Of a stretch of 64,000 nt of DNA, positions 1 to 11,224 are shown piece after piece. Position numbers and translations under genes: made by a program. How positions within the stretch are numbered: the stretch's first letter is position 1; each line of letters opens with the position of its first letter. This DNA comes from Neostapfia colusana (lineage: Eukaryota > Streptophyta > Magnoliopsida > Poales > Poaceae), in NCBI GenBank assembly GCA_030760725.1, contig JASWHV010000009.1, positions 88,338,780-88,402,779 on the forward strand, read 5' to 3'. The notes beneath the pieces were generated by a model that saw nothing but the letters and a program-made list of their open reading frames with translations, searched no databases and was not told the DNA's origin.

Positions 1-857
1 GGAGTTTATTAACCCCTAATGGAATCCTAGACTCCAAATTTCCTCTTTTCTTTGCAAACTTCCTTTTCCATGCAGTTAAAACACATCACGGTACTATGTT
101 TCCTCACCAAGTCAAAAATCCTAAACGGCTTTATACCGGAATATACGTCTCAAGTGGTGGCACTAAAACGATCACTCACACATGTTTTCTAAATGCAATG
201 TTCTAACGTGGTAAAGTACCTGCATAAAACCATTCTATAGTGAAGCACACAAGGGTTTTAACATTTCAGGCAGGTCCATATCATAGTAAAAACATACGCC
301 CCGTATCACTGCCATACGGGTCGTCCTTGAGTCAAGCCATGTCTCAATGTACATGATCGGGTTATTCACCACCCGACAGGGGCTCCACAGCTTTGCAATA
401 AAGCACATCGGTGGAACAGTGTTTCATATGCCACACAGGACATGAAGAGTCCTAGAGAACATACTTCATGTTACAAACCACACGATGGGGTCTCCTCCTC
501 TTGCCCCTGGGTTTGCGCACTGGATGCTAGTGCATTTCATATGTCTCTATGATATGAAGAGTCTTAAAAAACATATTCACTTCCCATCCATTGCTGAACG
601 GGACATCCCACACTACTTTCCTCGTATGGGGGAGCTAACCGAAATTGATCCGCTTTCGGTGGTGTTCCTTACCATGCTTACCTCCATGTAGGTGCGTCGT
701 TACATAATCAAAATACTGAATAATACCACACTGTTAGCTTTCCACCTTAAGTAACTATGCTAATAATAGTCCTTATGTGGGCATACTATGCGTTCCTCAC
801 TCCTATACTTCTAAGAATTCAAAAATATGCTCTTTTCATGCGTGCTATAACCAATGC
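1..857 (-). mobile_element. Leader region of gypsy element M (partial)
   Basis: This is the non-coding leader that follows the primer-binding site of a minus-strand gypsy element, cut off by the window edge. It is recognised because it matches, by eye, the leader of element B at about 36070-36880. Shared runs include the 'ttataccggaatatacgtctcaagt' type segment and the segment around 'gccatacgg...cgtccttgagt'. Both leaders end in a minus-strand primer site followed by an LTR. Short ORFs in it look like chance. No gag is reached before the window edge. Confidence 0.75.
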
Positions 858-870
858 GGCTCTGATACCA
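858..870 (-). other. Primer-binding site of M (initiator tRNA-Met)
   Basis: The minus strand reads TGGTATCAGAGCC, complementary to the 3' end of plant initiator tRNA-Met. Three bases (871-873) separate it from the LTR edge at 874, the same spacing as in O. It fixes the orientation of M: internal region to the left, LTR to the right. Confidence 0.9.
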
Positions 871-2101
871 CCTTGGCGCGGCTCATCTAGGGTCCGTGCT
901 CCAGGAATCGCACTGGTTGGTGCCGTGCGATGCGGCACCCAACAGCATGCACGAAAAGATGGTAAAATACAGGAAATGCTTTATTTCTCAACATAAACTC
1001 TTTTACAACATAATGTACACAGTACACACGCAGCGGAAAATAAAAGCTGGACATCTACTCACTCTCGATCCTAAGTACGCCGAAGAGAAGATGTTCAACC
1101 TGTGAACGCTTCCTACTAGCTTCACCAAAGTAAGGCAGCGGCTAGATTTCCGGTGAGTTAAACGAACCTTGAGGTTCGACGTCTCACCGAACAACTACAA
1201 AGAAACCGTGAGCACTAATCCTAAGCAAGTCTTAACATTCAATCCTAAGCATGAAACTCTACATGCAGGAATTGTAAGAAGATAGGAACATGAGTTTGCA
1301 AAATGAAGCTTGACTAAAATTGATCCTTGTATTCAGATTCTTATAGCATTCATTTTAGTGGCCCTCATGCCTCACAACACCGGTAGTCCGCAATCAAACA
1401 AGAATCACTTATCCCGATGTTACTAGCCTAAGGCGGAATAGAAATTTAGTTGGCACTATATCTACCTCAGTAAAGGTTCCAATACCATGATTAAGCCATG
1501 AACAACATGTTAAGAGACTTAGTTCCTCTTCTTACTACGTGACAGCGCAGTGGGCAAGTATGCTCAATCCTCTTCAGCGAGCGATAGTGATTTGAATCAA
1601 TAACAACACGGAATACACGACACGTACACCCGCCTCAAAAGAATCACTCTTTCTTACGTTTTATGCAGCAACCTTTCACATGACACCCTGACATAGAAAA
1701 ACATTTCTCACCGAGCAGGATGGTCCTCTAGACGGACACATCGATGTTGCCTGCTAAAGGATTTACAACTCCCGCCTTCTCAACGCAATTCCCATGCGAA
1801 GGATGAGTTTCTGTATGACGGTCCATCGAGTTACATCGGTTTCATGGATCCCATACCTCACTATATATCCGGTACAGATTAATCTTGTCCAGCAGGGCTG
1901 CATACGGCACGGTCCTTAACCGACACGGACGGGGCTAATAACCAACCTCTACATTTGCCCTACCATCCCGGACCAGGCCCAATGTGGTCCCAAGCATCGT
2001 CACACCCATCGCGGGTCGAGACAACCTTGAGCGCTCCATCCTACAGGAACTCCCCGTCCCCATCTCACTTTTCATAAGGTGCTCTTATCAACAACTTTTC
2101 G

Positions 2102-2152
2102 CGAGTAGACTCCACTACTCGACCTTTCTCGTGAGTAGCTTTTTACTACTCG
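2102..2152 (-). other. Two conserved CGAGTAG palindromes in M LTR
   Basis: CGAGTAG and CTACTCG arms occur at 2102-2121, and a related GAGTAG/CTACTCG pair at about 2132-2152. The same palindrome lies at the equivalent place in the LTRs of O, A, B and S. The function is unknown. Confidence 0.6.
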
Positions 2153-3543
2153 ACTTCTACAGGCTATCTACAACATTGTCCTAGCCATCTACGACGAGGT
2201 AAATCCTACACTAAACTTTCTACTCAGGGATGTAATAGCCATGCAAGTGGGTTTCAAGCATCCTAGACATAATGCACAATATCAAGACTACTAAACATGA
2301 GGTGAAGGTAAAGAAAAATTGAAAACGGTAATTATATGCGAACCGGGGTTTGCCTTCGCTCAATGGTTTTGTTAGAGGCTAGGAGTTAGTATTCCTCCGG
2401 AGAATCCTCCAAACTCGTCATGAGATGGAGATCCTCGCTGCTGAGTTGAATCCTCGTCGAACGTCGACGTAACGTACTATTAAGATGCAATGCACAAATT
2501 TTCAAAAGCAACTTAGAAAGTGATTTAATGTGGTTGCACAAGTTAACTAAGACTAAAAGGGAAAAACAACAGCAAGGATTCTTTTGTTGGATCTACAATC
2601 TTAGAGATGATGATTTAAATGGTTTAACTCGATATTTGATAAGCTAAGACATACATATGTCTTTTGAGAGACATATGCAAGCATTTGAAGTGATTTGGAT
2701 GGAAACAGTAGAAGATGAATTCTAATACCTCTGAAATTTTTACAGTAGATCCTGCCTTCCAAATTTCAGATGAAGATGTTGAAGGATGGGATCCTAAGAA
2801 ATTCAAAAGTTTTTATGCTCCTTTGATCTAAAATACCCGTTCTATGGTTTTGACATGCTGAGAAATGGACTTTTTGTGAAGTACACATTTTCATGAGTCC
2901 ATTGGACTTAATTTTACCACTTTTGGAGTTTCCTACATGGAGATATGGATTTTACAAGTTTGGGTACAAGTCTGAAAATGTTTCTGTCCTTTTTCCTATT
3001 TTTCAGAGACATAAAAGATTGACACCACATTTGGCCAAGCAAATGAGGTCCAATGCCTCTAAAATTTTTACTAGAGTTCAATTATATCCAGGGGAAGGTT
3101 CTGCCCAAAATTAGGAATTTTGAAATAAACATAACTCCGGAAATAAATACTACAAAATTTTCTTTAAGTAAAATTAATGAGCCAAATCCATGGATTTTCA
3201 TAAATATTGGGATGCATCCCTTGATAGTACTCACAGAGAGGAATCCACTGCAATTTATTTGGGAATTTTTGGACACTCCTACACAAAGTTGTGGCTATTT
3301 GAATTTGAATGGAGATCTGAAAATTCTAAAAAAGTTTAAATACTGCCACCGGGCCCACACGTCATCGCATCTTCAACCTCGCGCCAACCGAACAGAGTGG
3401 CGGTGGTCTCTGGTGAGGGTCGCCGGGACCGAGTTTCCGGCCACCTCCCGGGGCCAAACTCCTCCCCCCCCCATAATCCAGCCTGCAGAACTCATTTGGA
3501 AGGACGCCGGCGGCCGGCATTCACCGGAATACCGTGCGCACTG

Positions 3544-3548
3544 GCGAC
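3544..3548. repeat. Target-site duplication of O, left copy
   Basis: GCGAC lies immediately before O's 5' LTR and matches GCGAC at 58073-58077 immediately after O's 3' LTR. The pair defines O as one insertion event despite more than 54 kb between its ends. Confidence 0.8.
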
Positions 3549-6500
3549 AGTAAAAGTCCCAAAATTGTATATAAAATAAACAAAGCCTGAAAGTCTATGT
3601 GTTGCAAATTTATGAAAATGGGACTTGCTAAAACTTTTCTACACGCAAAGTATACATGGATGTTCATCAAAAAGAGGCCCACATGTTCATTTGAATGTGT
3701 AGAACCAATATGGACTTAAATACTCATTTGTACGAAAGTTAAAAAACAGATTTTCAAATTCAAAGTTCACCGCAAATTGTGGCCAAAGTTCAGAATACTC
3801 TTGCAGCCCTATACTTTTGACCTTGAGGAAGTTTTGGATGGCAATTTTCTAACTTTAGGGTGGGCTAAAAAGGAATTAAATAGAAGCATTTCCAAATTGG
3901 AACTGAATCCAAATTTGCAATGCAAATTCCAACTGAATTCGGCAAATTCAAATGCTAGTCCACTTTTCAATTTCAGAACATTTATGTTTTAGAGATTACA
4001 TGAGAAGATCTTTTGAGAGGAGGAAGGGGTGGACCCACATGTCATTGATCAATACTGACTTGCAAATGAAGTATTGGGTCTCTGTTTTCCACTCCACCGA
4101 GGAGCATTCACCGGGCACCACGGAGAGCTCCTGCCACCACCTCCCACTCCTCGCAGCGGGCTGGCACCAGTGTGTGAGCTTCCACTCTCGGCATGATCCT
4201 CTTCTTCAAAGACCGAGCTACTCGAGTTTTGCTTTCTCCTCGCTCACAACACACAGCGAACAGAGCACCACACCGCCGCCTCATCGGTGATCATCAGGAA
4301 ACCGGAAAAACTCGCGCTCACCTCCCCGCCGAGCTGAAAAATGGCATTGGAGAACTCTCATATACATCCTTGGTGCCGAAACTGAGCAAACTTCGATTTC
4401 CCTCACCCGGGCGCGCAGTTCTCCACAGCGACCTAGCACAGCCGGCAATCGGGCGCATGTGGACAGCTCACCATGGAGGCTTTCACGCCCGAGCAAGCAC
4501 AGCCATGGGAGCGCCCTACCTCGGTGCTGCTCTCCTAAACTTGGATCAAGCCGTGAACCTTAGGGCCCGAATTTGCCATTCTTCTCCTGGTGCACCACCA
4601 CGGACCGTCCTGTACGAAATCTTCAATTTCCCGCTCCCTATTCGTTTTTAGATCATCAAATCTTGCACATAGGGGCTGGACTAGCCGGCGATCATTTTCT
4701 TTTTAGCAACCTGGGCTTGAAACCGACTCGGAGCGGTGTATTTCAAGCTTTTCAGAGCGCTTCCATGGCGGCATTGATTGGGCATGGTGAAACCCCATTA
4801 GCCACCATTTCCGAGCCATTTTGTGGTCTTGTCGATCTTACTAGTAGTTCCCTGGTGCTGTAGAGCAAGTTCAGGCTAGAGAGGTCGGCTGACGGTGCCG
4901 AAGTCATTCCGTAGCCACCTCACGCTGCCGACTAGTTTCCGACCCTTGGCAGCTCGAGCTAGCCCCACCAACGTGTTCCGCGACCTCCCAAACCCCCTGG
5001 CAGCGAGTCTCCGGCCAAGCGGCGGAGGGAAATGCCAGGCCGGCGAGCTCTGGCCTCGGTCCGGTGAGCTAACAGCGCGGGCGCGGGAAAGGGCTGGAGG
5101 AGGAAGAGGACCCGGCCGGGCCCAGCTGTCTGCGACCGCTAATTCAAAAAGAGGGTCGGCTGTGGCTCATGATCCACTATGGCTGCGCACTGAAACCGTG
5201 TGGCCCCATGTTTCCTCGAATTCTATTGGCTGGGGATTAAAACAGTGGGCCAAATTCATTGCCAATAGCAAAACAAATCCAGATAGTGCCACAACTTTGG
5301 AAAATCATATCTTTATGTGGGAACCTCCAAATTGAGTGATTCAAATTGGGTTGGATTCATTTTGCAAATATCTATCCAAATAATTTGTATGAAAATCAAT
5401 AAAAATTCTGGAAAATTCTTTGAAGGTTTTCGGACAAAGAATTATTGAGTGAGTTTGGTTCATCCAAAAATCCTCAAATTTTGCCAGAATATTCTTTAGG
5501 ATATATTGATCTTCTAACAAATTTTCAGCTCCTTTGAAGATGATTTGAGTAGGAATTTTCTAAATACAAACTGCTGGGATCGAAGTGGTCCAGAAACTTT
5601 TTCAGAAAAGGTTTCTAACTTGTAAAATCTATTGTAAGCAATTCATAGCTCCAAAAATCAGGAGAAAATTCAGGCATTCTCTTAGTGTCATACTTGAAAT
5701 TTTAATTCACTTGATTTGGGCATCAAAATGCACATTACTCCAGAATTAATTCATTTTAATAGAAATGCTTAAGGAATTATTCTGGATGAACTCGTGAAGC
5801 AAAAGGCCTGAATTTTGGACCGAAGGACTATCTCGTGACCAGGAACTCACATGTAAAGTTTCAGCTCAAGTTGGGCCTTAAAACTCTCTGTATTGGTTTT
5901 CCATGCTTATGCATGTGGGAAATACATAAGAGTATTGTAGGAATTGTGCGAGACACAATTTGCATCCACATTAGCGGCAATTTGGCAATCTAAGTCTATG
6001 TGTAGTGTATGACTTCCTGTAAAAATTTCGATGTCATTGGAGATCAGGATCTTTAGTTATGTCCAAATCATTCTAGTTCATCTCTTATGTTCATTAGGAA
6101 ACTTAGTTAGTTTATAAACTAAACCCCTAAGACAGCTTTAGTGTCATTGATGTTTCTTTGCACAACAGAAGCAAAAACGCCATTCTTAACAATTCCACAC
6201 AGCCTCTGTTCTTAAGAAGTCAAGTCTTTAATTCTTTCCATTGCTTTATAAAAACTTGTGCATATACATGTCGATAGGGTTCACAACAAAGGGGATTCAA
6301 AGGAGTGATTCATTAAAGTTGGATCAGACTCCGGAGGATTAAGGAACTGATTAGCAAGGAACAGCAACACTAACTGCTTATATATATTACATCCCTGCAA
6401 AACAGGCAAGCTCCGGTTTGCATTTAACAGTTGTTAAGTTTTTCCTTTGTATTCACTCTTTTTGTTAGGATATGAATTGTGCATTAGGTCTAGATGTTTT

Positions 6501-7822
6501 GATAGTCCTCTTGCATGACCAAATAAACCCATGGAGCATTGGGTAGATGTATTTTCATTGTGTAGAACTGCCATACTTAAGTAAGGTTCGGTAGAAGTCG
6601 AGTGGTGAGATGCTACTCGCATGATCAGGAGAAACAGGGGCATACAAGATTGGTTCAGAAATTTGTTAGCAAGTTGAAGTTGAGACAGGGCAAGTTGTAG
6701 GATCAGCAGGACATATGTGTCCCTGTTGAACAAGTTTGAGTTGTGAACCAGTCTCATGCTGGTTTTATGGGACCCAGTAAACCGATGTACCTCGAGAAGC
6801 TTCCGTTGGGACTTTTCGGGTCGCTTCAGGCGAGAGGGCCGTTGTGCAGTATGTGGGTAACACTCTCATGACATCTCATATTGGTACGTGCACCATGAGG
6901 GTGGCTACTGTACGGGACGATCGGATTGATTCAACGTAGGTGAAACGGGGGAAAGACTGCCACGTATGACATCAGTGATGGTTGCTGTAGGTAACGTCGA
7001 GTACGGGCGTACGTGTCGTGTAGTCCGGGTGTTTTTTATTCGAATCACCATCTCTCGTGGAAGAGGATTGAGCATACTTGTTCTCACAGTCGTGACGTAG
7101 TAAGAACTTGCAATTGAGATAAGAACTAATCATTGTGGATTGAAGTTCATACTAGTTTGTGATGTTATCTTTTATGAATAGATCGAGCAAACTCAATTCA
7201 TTTCCACTGTGAGCAAATTACATCGGGGGAAAGCATTTCTTGTTTGATTGTGGACTCCCGATGTGGCTTGCCCAATGTTACTCTTAATTTGCTGCTGATA
7301 AGACTTGAAAGCAAGGACTCACATTTAGGCGAGTTGATTGTGCATTATGCTATCCTACTTTATGTCTGTACCCTCATGTAGAGTTTCATGACTAGGTGTG
7401 ACGGTTAAGTCTTGCTGACCTTTATGCTCACACATACTATACTAGTTGTTTTGCAGGTATTGACTTTAATGCTATGAGTAGGGTTGTCCGATGAGACTAG
7501 GAACCTTCCGAGTAGATACTCAGGAGCAACCTTGCCGCTGCCGTTCGTTGTGATTTGTGTTCCTAGTAAGAAATGTCCGCGGGCTAGACAGTTTCTTTGT
7601 TGCTCAGTTAGAAATAAGTTGTGAGAGTTATAGTCTTCCGTTGTAGATTATTTTGAGGTAAAGTATTTGTAAAGTACTCTTTGTACGCTTCCACAAATGA
7701 TTTATGTAATATGTATTTTCCTTGACTTGTGTGCTGTTGGGTGTCGCATCGCACGGCACCACTCAATGTGATTCCAGGGCGAGCGTGCACGGACCCGTGG
7801 TCTGGAGCGTGCGCCATCGACA
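3549..7822 (+). repeat. 5' LTR of gypsy element O
   Basis: The LTR begins AGTAAAAGTCCC where TGTAAAAG would be expected (first base changed) and ends ...TCGACA. The order of blocks matches A's LTR: AT-rich start, a 'gtggacccacatgtca' segment (4029), a GC-rich core (4080-5160), an AT-rich stretch (5200-6350), the GGCAAGCTCCGGTTTGCAT motif at 6405-6423, a degenerate CGAGTRG palindrome at 6599-6619, and a 'gtacgggcgtacgtg' block near 7005. The ORFs in the GC core (for example 4193-4651 and 4895-5335) are not supported as genes by any comparison I could make. Confidence 0.8.
6405..6423 (+). other. Conserved 19-nt motif GGCAAGCYCCGGTTTGCAT (O)
   Basis: The identical 19-mer occurs in A's LTR (14864-14882). 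B and S differ by one base (C for T). In O it is preceded by 'ctgcaaaaca', as in S, so TGCAAA and TTTGCA flank it as an imperfect hairpin. In A, B and C the same spot is a candidate GC-type splice donor. Confidence 0.7.
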
Positions 7823-7825
7823 GCA

Positions 7826-7838
7826 TGGTATCAGAGCC
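7826..7838 (+). other. Primer-binding site of O (initiator tRNA-Met)
   Basis: TGGTATCAGAGCC lies three bases after the LTR end. It fixes O as a plus-strand element. Confidence 0.92.
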
Positions 7839-7929
7839 ACGTTGGGAATAGCGCATGGATTGAGGATCATATTACGATAAAAACTTAGGGTACGGTGAGT
7901 TCTAAGGTGTTTGGAATTCTTAAGATTGC
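7839..7929 (+). mobile_element. Remnant of O leader
   Basis: The sequence after the primer site (around 'gggaatagcgcatgg ... acttagggtacggtgag') matches the start of B's leader, read on the minus strand at about 36810-36880. The resemblance fades near 7920, where I place the boundary with copia K. That boundary is approximate, since no clear LTR start or target duplication could be seen. Confidence 0.5.
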
Positions 7930-8623
7930 ATCTATCTGCGTATAGAAGAGTCTTGATCAGTTATGGAATGTTTCGATTCAGAAACTGAGTAGGATTAGGG
8001 TCCTAGTTCGAATTGGGTTGGTCTCCGGGCTGGTTATATAAGCAAGGAAGGCCAGAGCTCATGGTAAGATGACCTTGGGCTGTACCTCTTATGTTTTTAT
8101 CAATAAAATTCGTAATTTAGAGGAGCTTTTGTGCCTTGTTCGTCCGAAATGTTTTTGTCAAGTCTTTCTCGTCGAGTTTCTGGACAACACGACATTGCTT
8201 TGGTGTTTTGATTATAACTCGAGTTTTACAGATCCAATTGACGTGATTCTTTTTGGGTTGTCTTCAAAACTTAATTATCTACCATCTGTGAAAACGTCAC
8301 GGTCATTGGATTTGTAGTTTCTGATCTACACGAGTTTCTTTCCAGTGTTGCAGATCTGGTTTTTACTCGAGTAGAACAGATTGACACTCGTTTGATCTTT
8401 CGATCATAACTTGAGTTTTTCTTGACGTATTTCTGTGATTCTTGTTGTCGTTTCTTTGTGACTTGTTGTCGCCTCATGGTTGAAAACATTTAGATCAGTT
8501 GCATACACGGTTTCTTTAACAGATCAATTTTCTGCTGAATGGGTTTTTGTTGCTTCCGCTAAAAAGTTTAAATCTACCATTCACCCCCCTCTGTTGGCTT
8601 TTCACGTGCTCATCGATCCTACA
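7930..8623 (+). repeat. 5' LTR (probably truncated) of copia K
   Basis: The end is marked by the pyrimidine-rich 'ttcacccccctct' stretch and '...gatcctaca' directly before a primer-site-like sequence, as in many plant copia LTRs. A possible TATA box (TATATAAG, 8035-8042) and an AATAAA-type signal (caataaaat, 8101-8109) fit a U3/R/U5 layout. The left edge is uncertain and no 3' LTR is available for comparison. The ORF at 8069-8317 is not considered coding. Confidence 0.5.
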
Positions 8624-8625
8624 AT

Positions 8626-8637
8626 TGGTATATAGCC
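8626..8637 (+). other. Degenerate primer-binding site of copia K
   Basis: TGGTATATAGCC resembles TGGTATCAGAGCC with one base lost and one changed. It lies two bases after the LTR end, consistent with an old, decayed initiator tRNA-Met site. Confidence 0.6.
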
Positions 8638-8683
8638 ACGGTGCTCTAATATTTATGATTTTCACATATTTTGACTAATCATC

Positions 8684-9634
8684 ATGGAGAAATACTCCAC
8701 AAAACCTTGTGTGTTCAGTGGCATTCATTTTCAGATTTGGAAGGTACGTATGGAGGCTTTCATCCAGGCGCAAGGCTTCGCAATATGGGAAAAGGTGTAC
8801 AAGCCTTATGACGTGCCGCCAAACTATCAAGTCACAGCTACGAACATGAGAGATGTTGACAACAAAAACAAAGCACCGAACTTGATCATACAAGGATTAA
8901 CTCAAAGTGACTTCGACCATGTTGCACACCTCCGATCTGCATACGATGTGTGGAAAGCACTTTGTGACTACCACGAAGGATCCAACATGATCAAGGAGGT
9001 AAGACAAGATATGTTCAAGAAAGAATAAATGCTCTTCGAGATGCAACCCGGTGAGTGAATCGATGACCTCTTTGCTCACTTCAATAAAATTCTCAGCAAC
9101 TTGCGTAGTGTCAACGTTAATTTTTCAGATGCTGAAAATACTAGGCAATTACTAAGTGCATTAGACACGTCAATATGAGATATGAAAGTTCCATCAATTA
9201 GTGAATCGACTTTCATGAGTACACTTACATTAGATGTGCTATATTCTAAGTTAAAAACTCATGAAATTGACATAATATCATATAAAAACCCCAGCATGTC
9301 TCTTGCATTTGTTTCACAACATGACATGCCTAGCTCTAGTCAATCTTCATCTTGTGGTACACATTCTTTGTTTTCCTCTCTATCCCTTGAACAGAGTGAA
9401 GAGTTTCCAGAGGAAGAACTTGCACTCATCTCTACTCGGTTCTCAAAAGCATTGCAAAATGTGAGAACTAGAAGGAGAGGAAGTGTCGGACCTCAACGAT
9501 GCTTCGAATGTGGTAAGACAGGACATTTTCATACGGATTGCCCTAACCTTTCAGGTCCTACTTCCCGTGATGAAAAGCAAACTTGGATGAAGCACTCCTC
9601 TACAAACGATAAGAAAAAGAAGAAGGGTTTATAG
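8684..9634 (+). pseudogene. Copia K gag (broken)
   Basis: This is the capsid-nucleocapsid part of a copia polyprotein. The start codon gives MEKYSTKPCVFSG, and an IWKVRMEAFIQ motif typical of the plant copia gag N-terminus follows. One frame runs from 8684 to 9634 but is interrupted by stops at 9026-9028 and near 9056 and 9178. A CCHC zinc knuckle (CFECGKTGHFHTDCP) lies near 9500-9545 and binds RNA during packaging. A Lys-rich tail ends at 9634. The protein resembles the long gag of the SIRE/Maximus-like copia group, but that assignment is by memory of the family pattern only. Confidence 0.8.
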
Positions 9635-10878
9635 GACGCCAACTGGTAAATAGTTTTATCTCCGCACTTCAAGAACTTGGCTCGAGCGATGTGGACATCG
9701 GAAGTGACGAAGATGAAGAAGATTTGGCAAACTTATGCTTCATGGCGGGCAAGTAAAGTTCAAGTATGGAGGAGGCAAAACACAACAGCGACAATGAAGA
9801 GGTATGTCCTACTTGCGAAGAAATGTGTGATGCTATTTCTCATGCCACTGTTATAGTTAAGAAAAAAGGACAAAAAGCTTAGGGACAATGCTGTTAAAAT
9901 TGAGTCACTAGAATCTGAAATTAATCGTTTGAAATCTTTGATTCCTAGTGATGATTCTTGTTCCTCATGTGATTTAATATATGAACAATTATCCTCTCTA
10001 AGAAGTGCACATACCTCCACACTTGATAATCTTGAGTTAGAGATTGAAAAGAACAGAGAGCTTACTGCACTTAATGATAAAAACTTGAAAGATGCTTGTT
10101 GTTCTACAATTGATTTGCATTGTTCTACTTGTGATGATCTTAATAAGAAACTACAAGATGCTATGAATGAAATTTCTATATTGAACAATGCTTTAGGTTC
10201 TCATGAAGTTAAGTATTGTTCCAATTGCAAAGTAAAAGGAAAAACTTCATGTCAAAACTGCCTAGACTTGTCTAAGAAACTTGATGACATGAATAGGACA
10301 CTAGAGCGGTTTTATAATGGAAATAAGAATCTGAACTTGCTGTTGAATTCTTATAAATCTTGCAATGATAAAACTGGTTTAGGTTTTGATTCCCATGCTC
10401 GTGCTAAAGCACATCCACCTAAAATTGTAAAGTAATTAGGAGCACGTTTGATTAAAACAGTTCCTAAACAAAAAGAAGTGGTTTTTCAATGCAGGAGTGT
10501 TGTCTCATTCGGTTTCAAATAAACATGTTGTCTGTTCATCTAGACATGAACATAAAGTTAAATTTCATTGTACCTACTGTGGTAGAGGTTGTCATGTCAT
10601 AGATTTTTTTATAGACTAGCTAAGCAACAGAAAAAGGAAAGAATAATTGCTAGATCACATAACAACTATGCAAAACCTGTTGTGTGTGCTGAACCGAATG
10701 CTAGGAATATGCAACCTGCTGTAAAGAGTCAAAAACATGCAAAGTTTGCTTCTGGACCTACTGTTTTTAGTGATACTCATGTAACACCTCGTAGGTCAGT
10801 AGTTGGGTACAAAAATCCTCAAACTTTGGCTCATAAACCTGCTGTTTTATCTCAGCCTTTGCGTGTTACTTCTGTTGG
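9635..10878 (+). pseudogene. Copia K gag C-terminal extension and linker (broken)
   Basis: This segment lies between the gag zinc knuckle and protease. The longest open piece, 9929-10435 (168 aa), is rich in coiled-coil-like heptads (LDNLELEIEKNRELTALND) and in paired cysteines (CSSCD, CSTCDD, CSNCK, CQNC). A second degenerate zinc knuckle (HCTYCGRGCH) lies near 10567-10596, and 10599-10878 continues as open linker. Frames change at several points. Long gag extensions with coiled coils and extra Cys motifs are seen in some plant copia elements. Here it is plainly inactive. Confidence 0.65.
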
Positions 10879-11223
10879 ACGTCGTGTGACTCAGTACTGG
10901 ATTACTAAATGCCTTTTGACTAACAGCTTGCCATTTCTTCTCTTATCTCATATAAAAAAATTTGATTGGTCTTTAAAAAGAAGAAACAGCCTTTTTTAAG
11001 AATGAGAGATCCTATAAAATGAAGAGCGTTTCATAAACAAATCAGTGTCTTGTATGAATCGAGAATAGCAATTCCTTTTTTGGAACCATCTTTCCCCCTT
11101 TGCTTGCCAACCAACCGGGAACCAACTTCCTTGTTTTATTATTCTTGCTTCCGGTTTGAAAACTGCGGTGGCTCTTAACTGCACCAAGACATCCTTTTCG
11201 TCCCAGTATTGAGTCATCGACGT
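10879..11223. repeat. 345-bp segment flanked by 21-22 bp inverted repeats
   Basis: The left arm (10879-10900) and the reverse complement of the right arm (11203-11223) agree except for one substitution and one small indel. The arms contain TGACTCARTACTGG. The interior (10901-11202) does not read as copia protein and interrupts the linker just before protease. It could be a small foldback or MITE-like insertion, or an inverted duplication of copia sequence, since the left arm itself reads as plausible copia protein (VTQYW). No target duplication was recognised. Confidence 0.5.
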
Positions 11224-11224
11224 A

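Larger units (their letters stand above)
874..3548 (-). repeat. LTR of gypsy element M, 3' portion (split by O)
   Basis: The LTR edge is TGGCGCGG at 874. The LTR is interrupted by O after 3548 and resumes at 58078, giving about 3.57 kb in all. Its last 100 bases resemble, in reverse, the ends of O's LTR (the bases around 'gcatcgcacggcacca'). It carries the shared donor motif in degenerate form at 2336-2354, two CGAGTAG palindromes at 2102-2152, and a GC-rich block at 3345-3545 that resembles the GC block of A's LTR at 13985-14045. The putative short exon seen in A, B and C is not cleanly open here. Confidence 0.8.

Noticed and set aside
858..870. tRNA-Met gene fragments suggested by TGGTATCAGAGC sequences at several places
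   Set aside because: Only 12-13 bases, always three bases from an LTR edge. They are primer-binding sites, not tRNA genes.
2624..3579. ORFs in the AT-rich part of the M LTR (up to 166 aa at 3053-3553)
   Set aside because: No domain, not conserved in related LTRs, and lying antisense to the element. The last part overlaps the GC block cut by O.
4193..5335. Long ORFs in the GC-rich core of O's 5' LTR (152 and 146 aa)
   Set aside because: GC-rich DNA with open frames on both strands, no matching frame in the other LTRs and no recognisable domain.
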